Shown here: positions 39,803 to 48,994 of the stretch, one piece after another | Layout of the letters: every line of letters begins with the position of its first letter | How positions within the stretch are numbered: position 1 is the first letter of the stretch | Assembly: GCF_000219215.1 (NCBI RefSeq) | Contig: NC_015726.1 | Location: 3,100,001-3,164,000 of the forward strand | Source of the DNA: Cupriavidus necator N-1 | GTDB lineage: Bacteria > Pseudomonadota > Gammaproteobacteria > Burkholderiales > Burkholderiaceae | Direction of reading: 5' to 3' | Length of the DNA: 64,000 nucleotides | Position numbers and translations under genes: made by a program | Notes under the pieces: generated by a model | What the model saw: only the letters and a program-made list of their open reading frames with translations | Databases searched by the model: none | Told to the model about the DNA's origin: nothing

Positions 39803-40813
39803 ATGGCAGATTTCCACGAATTCTATCCCCTGCGTCGCCACAATACATTCGGATTCGACGCGCGCGCGCGCTTTGCGGTGCATGTGCGCAGCGAAGCCGA
39901 CCTGACCGCGGCACTGGCCGACCCGCGTGCCGACGGCCTGCCACTGGTGGTCCTGGGCGGCGGCAGCAATGTGGTGCTGACGGGCGACCTGGACGCGCTG
40001 GTGCTGCTGATGGAAATACCCGGCTACCAGCCGGAGGAGACTGGCGATGCCTGGCTGGTCACCGCCGGCGCCGGCGAGAACTGGAACGGACTGGTCAACC
40101 GCACCATCGCCGACGGCATGCCCGGGCTGGAAAACCTGGCGCTGATCCCCGGCACCGCGGGCGCGGCGCCGATCCAGAACATTGGCGCCTACGGGGTGGA
40201 GCTGCGCGAGCGCTTCGAAGGCGTGCGCGCCTATGATCGCCACACCGGCGCATTCGTCTGGCTGGACCTGCGGGCGTGCGGCTTCGGCTACCGCGACAGC
40301 CTGTTCAAGCGCGCCGGCGCCGGCCGCTACATCATCACGGCGGTGACGCTGAGCCTGCCCAAGGCGTGGCAACCGGTGCTGTCGTACGGGGAGCTGGCCC
40401 GCGAACTCGATGGCCGGGCTGCGCCCGATGCGGCCACGATTCGCGACGCCGTGGTCGCGATCCGCTCGCGCAAGCTGCCCGACCCGGCGCAAGTCGGCAA
40501 TGCCGGCAGCTTCTTCAAGAACCCGCTGGTCAGCGCGGCACAGCGCGACGCGCTGTTGCAGGCCAATCCGGACCTGGTCAGCTACGCGCAGCCGGACGGC
40601 AGCTACAAGCTGGCCGCCGGCTGGCTGATCGACCGCTGTGGTTTCAAGGGCGTCAGCGACGGCCCGGTGGGCGTCTATGGCAAGCAGGCGCTGGTGCTGG
40701 TGCACCACGGCGGCGGCACCGGCGCGATGCTGCTGGCGCTGGCCAACCGCATCGCCGATGCGGTGCAGGCACGCTTTGGCGTGCGCATCGAACCGGAACC
40801 GGTGGTGCTGTAA
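39803..40813 (+). CDS. murB: UDP-N-acetylmuramate dehydrogenase (UDP-N-acetylenolpyruvoylglucosamine reductase)
   Basis: 336 aa from the ATG at 39803 ([18 protein letters not shown]), type I MurB. It reduces the enolpyruvyl group to make UDP-MurNAc for peptidoglycan, with FAD and NADPH. Motifs: [15 protein letters not shown] (FAD PP-loop), [35 protein letters not shown], the Ser proton donor in [11 protein letters not shown], and the C-terminal Glu region. TATAAT at 39732-39737 gives a leader of about 60 bases. A 42-codon longer frame starts upstream of that promoter and is rejected. Confidence 0.95.
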   Translation: MADFHEFYPLRRHNTFGFDARARFAVHVRSEADLTAALADPRADGLPLVVLGGGSNVVLTGDLDALVLLMEIPGYQPEETGDAWLVTAGAGENWNGLVNRTIADGMPGLENLALIPGTAGAAPIQNIGAYGVELRERFEGVRAYDRHTGAFVWLDLRACGFGYRDSLFKRAGAGRYIITAVTLSLPKAWQPVLSYGELARELDGRAAPDAATIRDAVVAIRSRKLPDPAQVGNAGSFFKNPLVSAAQRDALLQANPDLVSYAQPDGSYKLAAGWLIDRCGFKGVSDGPVGVYGKQALVLVHHGGGTGAMLLALANRIADAVQARFGVRIEPEPVVL

Positions 40814-40846
40814 AGCAGGCGGGCCAGGACTGACCCGCCGCGCCTG

Positions 40847-41158
40847 TCACGCGAAGTGGCAGACGTAGTCCAGCGTTTCCTGCACCTCGATATCGAAGCT
40901 GCTGTTGCCCGGCACGCTGAACTGCTGGCCCGCGCCGTAGGTCTGCCAGTCTTCCGAACCGGCCAGGCGCACGCGGCAGGTGCCGGCATTGATTTCCATG
41001 ATCTCGGGCGCGCCGGTGTTGAAGGTCAGCGCGGCCGGGAAGATCACGCCCAGCGTCTTGCGGGTGCCGTCCGGGAACAGCACGGTATGGCTGACGCACT
41101 TGCCGTCAAAGTACAGGTTGGCTTTCTTGACGACCGACACGTTGTCGAACTGGCTCAC
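40847..41158 (-). CDS. ppnP: Pyrimidine/purine nucleoside phosphorylase (DUF1255)
   Basis: 103 aa from GTG 41158. AAGGAG sits six bases before that GTG, but directly against an ATG two codons earlier, so the GTG is the better start. A still longer frame passes through the argF terminator and is rejected. The small cupin fold is clear: [48 protein letters not shown], and the C-terminal [23 protein letters not shown]. In E. coli PpnP splits several nucleosides with phosphate. It lies just beyond the terminator of argF on the same strand. Confidence 0.9.
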   Translation of the reverse strand: MSQFDNVSVVKKANLYFDGKCVSHTVLFPDGTRKTLGVIFPAALTFNTGAPEIMEINAGTCRVRLAGSEDWQTYGAGQQFSVPGNSSFDIEVQETLDYVCHFA

Positions 41159-41191
41159 TTCCATCTCCTTGGGTTTCTGTCCGAAAGACGT

Positions 41192-41217
41192 AAAAAGAGG
41201 GGCCATCGCGGCCCCTC
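41192..41217 (-). terminator. Terminator of argF
   Basis: On the minus strand GAGGGGCC/GGCCCCTC makes an 8-bp stem with a five-base loop followed by TTTTTACG, 26 bases past argF and just before ppnP. Confidence 0.85.
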
Positions 41218-41243
41218 CCCTGTTCACTCCGCGCCGCGCTGGT

Positions 41244-42167
41244 TCAGTAGCGGCCGCAGAGCAGGTATTCCATCAGCGCCTTCTGCACGTGCAGGCGGTT
41301 CTCGGCCTCTTCCCAGACCACGCTCTTGGGGCCGTCGATCACGGCGGCCTCGACTTCCTCGCCGCGGTGCGCCGGCAGGCAATGCATGAAGAGCGCGTCG
41401 GACTCGGCGCGGTCCATCATCGGGGTCGTGACCATCCAGTCCTTGAAAGCGCGCTTGCGGGCGTCGTTCTCGGCCTCGAAGCCCATGCTGGTCCAGACAT
41501 CGGTGGTGACCAGGCTGGCGCCCTGGCAGGCCGTGAGCGGATCGTCGAAGACCTTGACCAGGCCCGCGGCAGACGCCGGCACCATGGCCGGATCGAGCTG
41601 GTAGCCCGGCGGCGCCGAGAAATGGAAGGAGAAGCCCAGACGCTCGGCGGCCTGGATCCAGGTGTAGGCCATGTTGTTGGCATCGCCGATCCACGCCACG
41701 GTCTTGCCGCGGATGCTGCCGCGCTGCTCGATGTAGGTGAAGACGTCGGCCAGCACCTGGCACGGGTGGTATTCGTTGGTCAGGCCGTTGATCACCGGCA
41801 CGCGCGAATGCGCGGCAAAGCGCTCGATGATGTCCTGGCCGAAGGTGCGGATCATGATGATATCGACCATGCGCGAGATCACCTGCGCCGCATCCTCGAT
41901 CGGCTCGCCGCGGCCCAGCTGCGAGTCGCGCGTGTTCAGGAACACCGCGTGGCCGCCCAGCTGGTGGATGCCGGCTTCGAACGACAGGCGCGTACGCGTG
42001 GAATTCTTCTCGAAGATCATGGCCAGCGTGCGGTCGTGCAGCGGGTGCCAGGTCTCGTAGTTCTTGAACTTGGCCTTCAGGATCCGCGCGCGATCCAGCA
42101 GGTACTCATACTCGTCGGGAGTGAAGTCGCTGAACTGGAGGTAATGCTTGATCGGGGTTGAGCTCAT
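41244..42167 (-). CDS. argF: Ornithine carbamoyltransferase
   Basis: 307 aa. It joins carbamoyl phosphate and ornithine to citrulline in arginine synthesis. Motifs: carbamoyl-phosphate loop [12 protein letters not shown] (about 54-65), [14 protein letters not shown] (about 132), the ornithine region [10 protein letters not shown] and the C-terminal [11 protein letters not shown] with the catalytic Cys. The other arginine gene here, argD, is 40 kb away, so arginine genes are scattered. No arginine operator can be named. Confidence 0.96.
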   Translation of the reverse strand: MSSTPIKHYLQFSDFTPDEYEYLLDRARILKAKFKNYETWHPLHDRTLAMIFEKNSTRTRLSFEAGIHQLGGHAVFLNTRDSQLGRGEPIEDAAQVISRMVDIIMIRTFGQDIIERFAAHSRVPVINGLTNEYHPCQVLADVFTYIEQRGSIRGKTVAWIGDANNMAYTWIQAAERLGFSFHFSAPPGYQLDPAMVPASAAGLVKVFDDPLTACQGASLVTTDVWTSMGFEAENDARKRAFKDWMVTTPMMDRAESDALFMHCLPAHRGEEVEAAVIDGPKSVVWEEAENRLHVQKALMEYLLCGRY

Positions 42168-42604
42168 AAAACAAAGAAGGCGGCTCGGTGGGGACGCGCC
42201 GTCACGAAGTGTTCATGACTCAAGCGCGCCGCGGAGCCGCCTTTCGCGTCGCATACGCAATTTAACTGCAAGAATCATAAGGGATTATTTCTGCTTTGGC
42301 GAGTCCGGGACAACCCGGCACGAACTCGCGCCCTGCCCGGCGCGGTGCCGCTGACAGGTTCCCGACAGGATTTCGCCCTTATGCGCAACTCTTATATAAG
42401 ATATAATACCCGCTGATTCACGCGGGGCCCGGCACACCCATGCCGCTGCCCGCCGCCGGCATCAAAAGTGCCCCCGCAAGACACCGACGCCCCGCCTTCC
42501 GGCTGGAACCAGCGCGAACCAAACGCGCCCCGGCCGCGTCAAACGGGCGCCCGTCCAGCGGGTTTACCGTCGAGTCATCCGCCTCACCCGCAGTGTCCAG
42601 CCTC
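42168..42604. other. Non-coding region between argF and the DUF3579 gene
   Basis: 437 bases between divergent genes. The right part holds a promoter with a TCTTATATAAGA palindrome inside it. The left part must contain the argF promoter, for which I see only weak candidates. A frame open from 42440 into the DUF3579 gene has a Pro/Arg-rich, non-conserved translation and is taken as leader. Confidence 0.5.
42379..42407 (+). promoter_or_regulatory. Promoter of the DUF3579 gene with embedded palindrome
   Basis: A weak -35 TTATGC and a perfect TATAAT (42402-42407) are 17 bases apart. The spacer holds the perfect 12-bp palindrome TCTTATATAAGA (42390-42401), the same core as in the icd/rluE gap. A protein bound there would block RNA polymerase. 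Confidence 0.6.
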
Positions 42605-42904
42605 ATGAACCCCAACGTTCGCGAATACTTTATCCAAGGCATTACCAAGGAAGGCAAGACCTTCCGCCCGAGCGACTGGGCCGAACGACTGTGCGGCGTG
42701 ATGGCGCAGTTCCGCCCCGAGGGCGACAGCGGCGACCCGCGCCTGACCTACTCCCCTTACGTGCGGCCGATCTTCGCCGGCAACGTCAAATGCGTGGTGG
42801 TGGACGTGCGGCTGCGCGATATTGAACCGAAGGCGCTGGATTTCGTGCTGAATTTTGCGCGCGACAACAACCTGCAGCTGGTTGAAGCCTGTTCGCTGGA
42901 ATAA
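42605..42904 (+). CDS. DUF3579 domain protein
   Basis: 99 aa from the ATG at 42605 (MNPNVREYFIQGITKEGKTFRPSDWAERLCGVM). It matches the DUF3579 pattern found in betaproteobacteria: a short PSDWAERLCGVM segment and a C-terminal strand-helix ending DFARDNNLQLVEAC-like FARDNNLQLVEACSLE. No catalytic motif or signal peptide is seen and the function is unknown. Its promoter has a strong palindrome, so it appears regulated. The leader is about 190 bases. Confidence 0.85.
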   Translation: MNPNVREYFIQGITKEGKTFRPSDWAERLCGVMAQFRPEGDSGDPRLTYSPYVRPIFAGNVKCVVVDVRLRDIEPKALDFVLNFARDNNLQLVEACSLE

Positions 42905-42930
42905 GCCTGCCGGCCTGGCGCCGGAAAGCA

Positions 42931-42959
42931 AAAAAGCTCGTCGGATGACGAGCTTTTTT
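42931..42959. terminator. Bidirectional terminator between DUF3579 and rpsT
   Basis: AAAAAGCTCGTC-GGAT-GACGAGCTTTTT, a perfect 12-bp stem with A/T runs on both sides. It serves both convergent genes. Confidence 0.93.
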
Positions 42960-43017
42960 GTTGGCGGATGCCTGGGCACCCGCCTCTGCTGGACCGCCGG
43001 GGCGGCCCGGGCAGTGA

Positions 43018-43284
43018 TCAGGCAGCCATCGACTTGATGGCGGCCGACAGGCGCGACTTGTGACGTGCAGCCTTGTTCTTGTGCACGATCTTCTTGTCGG
43101 CGATGCTGTCGATCACGGCTTGCGAGTTCTTGAAGATCTCGGCGGCAGCGGCCTTGTCGCCAGCGACGATGGCCTTGCGGACGGCCTTGACGGCGGTGCG
43201 CAGGCGCGAACGCAGGCTGGAGTTGTGAGCGTTCTGGGCAACGGCCTGGCGGGCGCGCTTGCGAGCTTGTGCGGAATTTGCCAT
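43018..43284 (-). CDS. rpsT: 30S ribosomal protein S20
   Basis: 88 aa, starting [21 protein letters not shown] and ending [12 protein letters not shown], the standard S20. It binds 16S rRNA early in 30S assembly. It is monocistronic, between its own promoter (43403-43432) and the shared terminator. Confidence 0.97.
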   Translation of the reverse strand: MANSAQARKRARQAVAQNAHNSSLRSRLRTAVKAVRKAIVAGDKAAAAEIFKNSQAVIDSIADKKIVHKNKAARHKSRLSAAIKSMAA

Positions 43285-43611
43285 GTAAAAATATCCTGAA
43301 TTCAGATGCGTGCCGCGGGGGACACAACAATTAAGTCATATCGAGCGACCCGGGATGCACTGACACACGAATCCGGAACGCAACTGTCCTTGTGAATCGG
43401 CAATTATACACAGATGCCGGCACACAAAGCAACACGACGGACACTTTGCCAGCTCGGGCCGGGCGGGCGCCGGGCCGATCCGTATAATAAGCGCCACATT
43501 GTGCCGGGGCACATGGCGCGCCGGCAACTTTATCGCCCGGACCGCGTCTCAGAGGCGTCCCCGGCATGCGGTGCGCCCGCACCGATCCACCGTCCCGCAC
43601 CGACCCGCACC
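43285..43611. other. Divergent promoter region of rpsT and murJ
   Basis: 327 bases. The left part is the rpsT leader (about 110 bases), where ribosomal protein autoregulation is possible but not shown. The right part has TATAAT at 43493-43498 for murJ. No other gene is supported. Confidence 0.6.
43403..43432 (-). promoter_or_regulatory. Promoter of rpsT
   Basis: On the minus strand TTGCTT (-35) and TATAAT (-10, 43408-43403) are 18 bases apart. Confidence 0.65.
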
Positions 43612-45162
43612 TTGAACCTGCTCAAAGCGCTCGCCACCATCAGCAGCCTGACGATGCTCTCGCGCATCACCGGCCTCGTGCGCGAGATCCTGATCGCCCG
43701 CGCCTTTGGCGCGTCGGAGATGACCGACGCGTTCAACGTGGCCTTCCGCATTCCCAACCTGCTGCGCCGCATTTTCGGCGAAGGCGCGTTCTCGCAGGCC
43801 TTCGTGCCGATCCTGGGCGAATACCACGCCAAGCGCGGCGACGAGCCGACCAAGGCACTGATCGACGCCGTCGCCACGGTCATGACCTGGGTGCTGATGG
43901 GCGTGTCACTGCTTGGCGTGATCGGGGCGCCGCTCGTGATGACCGCGGTCGCCACCGGCTTCCGCGGGCAAAGCGAGACCTATACCGCGGCCGTGTTCAT
44001 GACGCGGGTGATGTTCCCGTATATCGGCCTGATCTCGCTGGTGGCGCTGGCGTCCGGCATCCTCAATACCTGGCGCAAGTTCGCGGTGCCGGCCTTCACG
44101 CCGGTGTTGCTGAACCTGTGCCTGATCATCGCGGCCCTGTTCGTCGGCCCGCACATGGACCAGCCGATCTACGCGCAGGCGTGGGGCGTGCTGGTTGGCG
44201 GCGTGCTGCAACTGGCGATCCAGGTGCCGGCGCTGCGGCGCCTGGGCGTGATGCCGCGGCTGAGCTTCAACCTGCGCGCGGCGTGGTCCGATCCCGGCGT
44301 GCGCCGCATCCTGCGGCAGATGGGGCCGGCGCTGCTGGCCGTGTCGGTGGCGCAGATCAGCCAGATCATCAATACCAATATCGCCTCGCGGCTGGCCGCG
44401 GGCAGCGTCTCCTACCTGACCTATGCCGACCGGCTGATGGAGTTCCCGACCGCGCTGCTGGGCGTGGCGTTGGGGACGATCCTGCTGCCGAGCCTGTCCA
44501 AGGCCAACGCCTCGGGCGACCATGCCGAGTACTCGAGCCTGCTCGACTGGGGCCTGCGCCTGACCTTCCTGCTGGCGGTGCCCTGCGCGGTAGGGCTGTT
44601 CGTGTTCGGCGCGCCGTTGACCGCCGTGCTGTTCAACTACGGCAAGTTCGACGCCCACGCGGTCGAGATGACGCGCCAGGCGCTGGTCTCGTACGGCGTC
44701 GGCCTGATGGGGCTGATTTCGATCAAGATCCTGGCGCCTGGCTTCTATGCGCGCCAGGATATCCGCACGCCGGTGAAGATCGCGCTGCTGGTGCTGGTGA
44801 TCACGCAGGCCTGCAACTATGCGTTCGTGCCGTGGATCAGCCATGCCGGGCTGGCGCTGTCGATCAGTGCCGGCGCCACCATCAACGCGCTGCTGCTGTT
44901 CTTCGGCCTGCGCCGGCGCGGCCTGTACCGGCCGGCGCCGGGCTGGTGGCTGTTCCTGGCGCAGTTGGGCGCCTCGGTGCTGCTGCTGTCCGGCATGCTG
45001 CTCTGGTTCGCGCGCAACTTCGACTGGATCGGGCTGGGCGCGACGCCGCTTCTGCGCGTCGCGCTGCTGGCTTCGTGCCTGGTACTTGCAGCGGTGGTCT
45101 ACTTCGGTACACTGTGGCTCATGGGACTGCGCTACTCTGCCTTCAGGCGCCGCGCCGGCTGA
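43612..45162 (+). CDS. murJ: Lipid II flippase MurJ (MviN)
   Basis: 516 aa from TTG 43612 (MNLLKALATISSLTMLSRITG), which gives the family start and length. An in-frame ATG at 43513 would add 33 residues of Pro/Arg-rich sequence, and the TTG lacks a clear ribosome site, so the start is not certain. Fourteen membrane segments are expected. The MVIN signature is present: RRIFGEGAFSQAFVPILGEY near residue 45 and NINIASRL-like INTNIASRLAAGSVSYLTYADRLMEFP near 245. It moves lipid II across the inner membrane for peptidoglycan synthesis. Confidence 0.92.
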   Translation: MNLLKALATISSLTMLSRITGLVREILIARAFGASEMTDAFNVAFRIPNLLRRIFGEGAFSQAFVPILGEYHAKRGDEPTKALIDAVATVMTWVLMGVSLLGVIGAPLVMTAVATGFRGQSETYTAAVFMTRVMFPYIGLISLVALASGILNTWRKFAVPAFTPVLLNLCLIIAALFVGPHMDQPIYAQAWGVLVGGVLQLAIQVPALRRLGVMPRLSFNLRAAWSDPGVRRILRQMGPALLAVSVAQISQIINTNIASRLAAGSVSYLTYADRLMEFPTALLGVALGTILLPSLSKANASGDHAEYSSLLDWGLRLTFLLAVPCAVGLFVFGAPLTAVLFNYGKFDAHAVEMTRQALVSYGVGLMGLISIKILAPGFYARQDIRTPVKIALLVLVITQACNYAFVPWISHAGLALSISAGATINALLLFFGLRRRGLYRPAPGWWLFLAQLGASVLLLSGMLLWFARNFDWIGLGATPLLRVALLASCLVLAAVVYFGTLWLMGLRYSAFRRRAG

Positions 45163-45258
45163 TGGGCCAGCGAATCTGCCAACGCATGGGCCACCTAATG
45201 AGCCGGCAATGGTGACCCACGCTGCGCGCGGTGCCGGCGGCTGCACCGGGAAACCGAC

Positions 45259-46107
45259 ATGACATCCACCAAAGTCCTGGATTATTTCGCCAGCCTTGTG
45301 GCCGACGAAAACGGCATCCCGCTGACCGAAACCGCGCTGTCCATCGCGCAGGACGCCTACCCCGACCTGGACCTGCAGGCCGAGCTTGCGGCGCTGGACG
45401 TGCTGGCGCTGCGCCTGAAGCGCCGGATCGCCGAAGGCACCCCCGCGATCCAGCGGCTGCGCCTGCTGAACCATTTCTTCTATCGCGACCTCGGTTTCGG
45501 CCCGAACGCGAACGACTACTACGACCCCGACAACTCCTACCTGAACGTGGTGCTGCGCCAGCGCCGCGGCATCCCGATCTCGCTTGCGGTGCTGTTCATG
45601 GAGCTGGGCCAGCAGATCGGCCTGCCGCTCAAGGGCGTGTCGTTCCCCAATCATTTCCTGCTGCGCATGACGATTCCGGCCGGCGAGGTGATACTGGACC
45701 CGCTCACCGGCGAGACCCTGTCGAAGGAACAGCTGCAGGAAATGCTGGATCCGTACCTAGAGCGTGAAGGCATCAGCGATGCCAGCCAGGTACCGCTGGG
45801 CTTGTTCCTGCGCGCGGCCAGCCACCGCGAGATCGTCGCGCGCATGTTGCGCAACCTGAAGGCGATCTACCTGCAGGAGTCGCGCTGGCAGCGGCTGCTG
45901 GCGGTGCAGAACCGCCTGGTGATCCTGCTGCCGGGTTCGATCGAGGAAGTGCGCGACCGGGGCCTGGCCTATGCCAACCTGGAGTGCTTCCGCCCCGCGC
46001 TGGCCGACCTGGAAGCCTATGTCCTGGCCCGGCCCGATGCGGCCGATATCGGCCAGATCCGCGAGCGCATGCCCGCGCTGCGGATGATGAGCCGCAGCCT
46101 CAACTAA
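45259..46107 (+). CDS. SirB1/transglutaminase-like family protein with TPR tail
   Basis: 282 aa, starting MTSTKVLDYFASLVADENGIPLTETALSIAQD. The Transglut_core2 (SirB1) segment has FFYRDLGFGPNANDYYDPDNSYLNVVLRQRRGIPISLAVLFMELG and GVSFPNHFLLRM, where no catalytic Cys occurs in the typical position. The C-terminal part (about 195-270) looks like a TPR pair. The function is unknown. It lies 96 bases past murJ on the same strand and may be co-transcribed. Confidence 0.85.
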   Translation: MTSTKVLDYFASLVADENGIPLTETALSIAQDAYPDLDLQAELAALDVLALRLKRRIAEGTPAIQRLRLLNHFFYRDLGFGPNANDYYDPDNSYLNVVLRQRRGIPISLAVLFMELGQQIGLPLKGVSFPNHFLLRMTIPAGEVILDPLTGETLSKEQLQEMLDPYLEREGISDASQVPLGLFLRAASHREIVARMLRNLKAIYLQESRWQRLLAVQNRLVILLPGSIEEVRDRGLAYANLECFRPALADLEAYVLARPDAADIGQIRERMPALRMMSRSLN

Positions 46108-46159
46108 GAACCCGTTTCATAGTGAAAAAGGGGCGCAAAGGCTGCGTGACCTCACTGGC

Positions 46160-46825
46160 TTAGCGCTCCACGCGCGAAGGCCGGCGGCGATTGCCGCGCA
46201 CCAGCTTCCACAGCCCGCCCAGCACCAGCGGCACCACGGCCGCCCCGATGCCGGCCAGCACGATCAGGTTCAGGTACTGGCGGATAAACGGCAGGTTGCC
46301 GAAGAAGTAGCCGGCGAACACCAGGCCCACCACCCAGGCCACGGCGCCGACCACGTTGAACATCTGGAAGCGCGCAAAGGTCATCTGCGACACGCCCGCG
46401 ACGAACGGGGCGAAGGTACGCACGATCGGCACGAAGCGCGCCATCACCAGCGTCTTGCCGCCGTGCCGCTCATAGAAGTCATGGGTGCGGCGCAGCGCAT
46501 CCTGGTCCAGGAAGCGCCACTGGTGGTCGAACACCTTGGGCCCGATCCAGCTGCCCACCAGGTAGTTGACGGTATTGCCGGAAATCGCCGCCACCAGCAG
46601 CAGGCCGATCAGTGCCCACTCGTTCATGGCGCCGGTTGCGCAGAAGGCGCCCGCGATAAACAGCAGCGAGTCGCCCGGCAGGAACGGCACCACCACCAGC
46701 CCCGTTTCCGCGAACACAATCAGGAATAGGATGGCATAGACCCAGTGGCCGTACTGGTCGATGACCGTGCCGAGATATTTGTCGACATGCACCAGCATGT
46801 CGATGAGCTGCAAAGCGAGATCCAA
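46160..46825 (-). CDS. DedA-family membrane protein
   Basis: 221 aa from TTG 46825 (MDLALQLIDMLVHVDKYLG), backed by GGGGAA four bases upstream. The next in-frame ATG is nine codons inside and would cut the conserved head. The DedA core is visible: YGHWVYAILFLIVFAETGLVVVPFLPGDSLLFIAGAF, GNTVNYLVGSWIG and the FYERHGGKTLVMARFVPIVRTFAPFVAG re-entrant segment with the essential Glu and Arg. Members act in undecaprenyl-phosphate or phospholipid recycling and proton-dependent homeostasis. It converges on the SirB1-type gene and is divergent from mutL. Confidence 0.9.
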   Translation of the reverse strand: MDLALQLIDMLVHVDKYLGTVIDQYGHWVYAILFLIVFAETGLVVVPFLPGDSLLFIAGAFCATGAMNEWALIGLLLVAAISGNTVNYLVGSWIGPKVFDHQWRFLDQDALRRTHDFYERHGGKTLVMARFVPIVRTFAPFVAGVSQMTFARFQMFNVVGAVAWVVGLVFAGYFFGNLPFIRQYLNLIVLAGIGAAVVPLVLGGLWKLVRGNRRRPSRVER

Positions 46826-46966
46826 GTCGTTCCCCGTTGTTGGTTTGGTTGACTGCGTTCGGTCCGATGCGGCCCGGGCCGCCCTGGCCTGAATCATACA
46901 AGAGCCACCGCTCCAATCCGTCACCTGCGGCGCCTTTGTGCGTCCGACTCCGTGCGAGCGTCCACG

Positions 46967-46972
46967 TATAAT
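46967..46972 (+). promoter_or_regulatory. -10 element of mutL (possible leaderless start)
   Basis: A perfect TATAAT ends seven bases before the mutL ATG, so +1 would fall on the start codon. No convincing -35 is visible. Confidence 0.5.
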
Positions 46973-46978
46973 CGCCGG

Positions 46979-48961
46979 ATGCCTGCCTCCGCCTCCAGCA
47001 CCGCCCTGCGCACCACCCAGCAGCCGCGCCCGATCCGGCCGCTGCCGGACCAGCTCATCAGCCAGATCGCCGCCGGCGAAGTGGTGGAACGACCGGCCTC
47101 GGTGGTCAAGGAGTTGCTGGAAAACGCGCTCGACGCCGGCGCCACGCAGCTCGGCATCCGGCTGGAAGAAGGCGGCGTGCGGCGCATCGTCATCACGGAC
47201 AATGGCTGCGGCATCCCTGCTGCCGAGTTGCCGGTCGCGCTGATGCGCCACGCCACCAGCAAGATTGCTTCGCTCGACGAACTGGAATCGGTGCTGACGC
47301 TGGGCTTCCGCGGCGAGGCCCTGGCCTCGATCGCCTCGGTGTCCCAGCTGGCCCTGACCAGCCGCACCGCGGCCGATGCCCATGCCACCCAGGTCAGCGC
47401 CGATACCGGCACGGTGCAGCCTGCCTCGGGCGGGGTCGGCACCACCGTCGACGTGCAGCATCTCTACTTCAACACGCCAGCGCGCCGAAAGTTCCTCAAA
47501 TCGGAGCAAACCGAGCTGGGACACTGCCTGGAGATGGTGCGGCGCGTGGCGCTGGCGCGGCCCGACGTGACCATCTCGGTCCACCACAACGGCAAGCCGC
47601 TGGAACACTGGAATGCCGGCGACGTCGCCACCCGTACCGCGCAGGTGCTGGGCACTGACTTTGCCCGCGCCCGCCTGCCAGTGGACGAAGAGGCCGATAC
47701 GCTGCACCTGTATGGCTTTGCCGGGCTGCCCACCGCCTCGCGCGGGCGGCCGGACCAGCAGTATTTCTTTGTCAACGGCCGCTTCGTGCGCGACAAGCTG
47801 CTCAACCACGCGGCGCGCAGCGCCTACCAGGACGTGCTGCACGGCGACCGTTTCCCGTCCTATGTGCTGTGCCTGGACCTGCCGCCGGAGATGGTCGACG
47901 TCAACGTGCATCCGTCGAAGATCGAAGTGCGCTTCCGTGAATCGCGCGCCGTGCACCAGTTCGTCTACCACGCGGTGCAGCGCTGCCTGGCGCGGCAGGC
48001 CGGCGGGAACGGCGACAGCCTGCATACCGACGCCGACGGCGAGATCACCCTTCCGCCTGGCGGTGCGATACCGGCGGGCGGCGCACGGCCGGGCTATGGT
48101 GGCGGCAGCGGCGGCGGCGGCCAGTGGATCAACTATTCCGCGGCACGCCAGACCGAACTCGGCATCGCCCAGCCGCGCCAGGCCTACCTGGGCATGGTGC
48201 GCGATGCCGCCGCACCGGCAGCGCGGCCCTATGGCGCCATGCCCGGCACCCCGGCGCAACCGCCGGCCTGGCTGGCCGACGCCCAGGCGGCACGCGCCGA
48301 CGACCCGCCCGGCGTGCTGGACCGGCTGCCGCCAGCCGCGCGCGCCGGCTTTGCCGATCCTGCCGACGCCCCCGACGACCACCCGCTCGGCTACGCCATC
48401 GCCCAGCTGCATGGCATCTATGTGCTGGCGCAGAATGCGCGCGGCCTGGTGCTGGTGGACATGCATGCGGCGCACGAACGCATCCTGTACGAGCAGATCA
48501 AGGCCGGCCTGGACGCGCGCGACCTGGCGGTGCAGCCGCTGCTGATCCCAGTCACGCTGCCCGGCAGCCCGGTCGAGATCGGCGTGGCCGAAGAACACCA
48601 GGAGACACTGACGCTGCTGGGCTTCGATATCGCCCCGGTGTCGCCCACCACGCTGGCGGTGCGAGCGGTGCCGGCGCTGCTGCAGCAGGCCGATGCCGAA
48701 GCGCTGGCGCGCGACGTGCTGCGCGACCTGCATGCCTATGGCGGCTCGCGCGTGCTGGCCGAGCGCCGCAATGAACTGCTGGCCACCCTCGCCTGCCACA
48801 GCGCGGTGCGCGCCAACCGCAAGCTCACGCTCGAGGAAATGAACGCGCTCTTGCGCCAGATGGAGCAGACCGAGCGCGCCGACCAGTGCAACCACGGCCG
48901 CCCCACCTGGGTGCAACTGACCGTGACCGAGCTGGACCGGCTGTTCCTGCGCGGGCAATAA
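46979..48961 (+). CDS. mutL: DNA mismatch repair protein MutL
   Basis: 660 aa from the ATG at 46979. A GTG nine codons earlier lies upstream of the TATAAT box. The GHKL ATPase motifs are ELLENALDAGATQLGI (about 40), DNGCGIPAAELP and GFRGEALASIASVSQL. The S5-like domain has FNTPARRKFLKSEQTE. The long Gly/Ala/Pro linker (about 335-450, including GGGSGGGGQW) joins the C-terminal dimerisation domain (DDHPLGYAIAQLHGIYVLAQNARGLVLVDMHAAHERILYE). It couples MutS recognition to strand excision. The C-terminal endonuclease motif DMHAAHERILYE is near-complete, so nicking activity is possible. miaA follows, as in many bacteria. Confidence 0.96.
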   Translation: MPASASSTALRTTQQPRPIRPLPDQLISQIAAGEVVERPASVVKELLENALDAGATQLGIRLEEGGVRRIVITDNGCGIPAAELPVALMRHATSKIASLDELESVLTLGFRGEALASIASVSQLALTSRTAADAHATQVSADTGTVQPASGGVGTTVDVQHLYFNTPARRKFLKSEQTELGHCLEMVRRVALARPDVTISVHHNGKPLEHWNAGDVATRTAQVLGTDFARARLPVDEEADTLHLYGFAGLPTASRGRPDQQYFFVNGRFVRDKLLNHAARSAYQDVLHGDRFPSYVLCLDLPPEMVDVNVHPSKIEVRFRESRAVHQFVYHAVQRCLARQAGGNGDSLHTDADGEITLPPGGAIPAGGARPGYGGGSGGGGQWINYSAARQTELGIAQPRQAYLGMVRDAAAPAARPYGAMPGTPAQPPAWLADAQAARADDPPGVLDRLPPAARAGFADPADAPDDHPLGYAIAQLHGIYVLAQNARGLVLVDMHAAHERILYEQIKAGLDARDLAVQPLLIPVTLPGSPVEIGVAEEHQETLTLLGFDIAPVSPTTLAVRAVPALLQQADAEALARDVLRDLHAYGGSRVLAERRNELLATLACHSAVRANRKLTLEEMNALLRQMEQTERADQCNHGRPTWVQLTVTELDRLFLRGQ

Positions 48962-48994
48962 GCCGCTCGCCCCACGATTCACCCAAGGCTTTCG

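Noticed and set aside
40847..41227. Longer ppnP start at 41227 or 41206
   Set aside because: The extra codons pass through the argF terminator hairpin; the GTG with AAGGAG is better.
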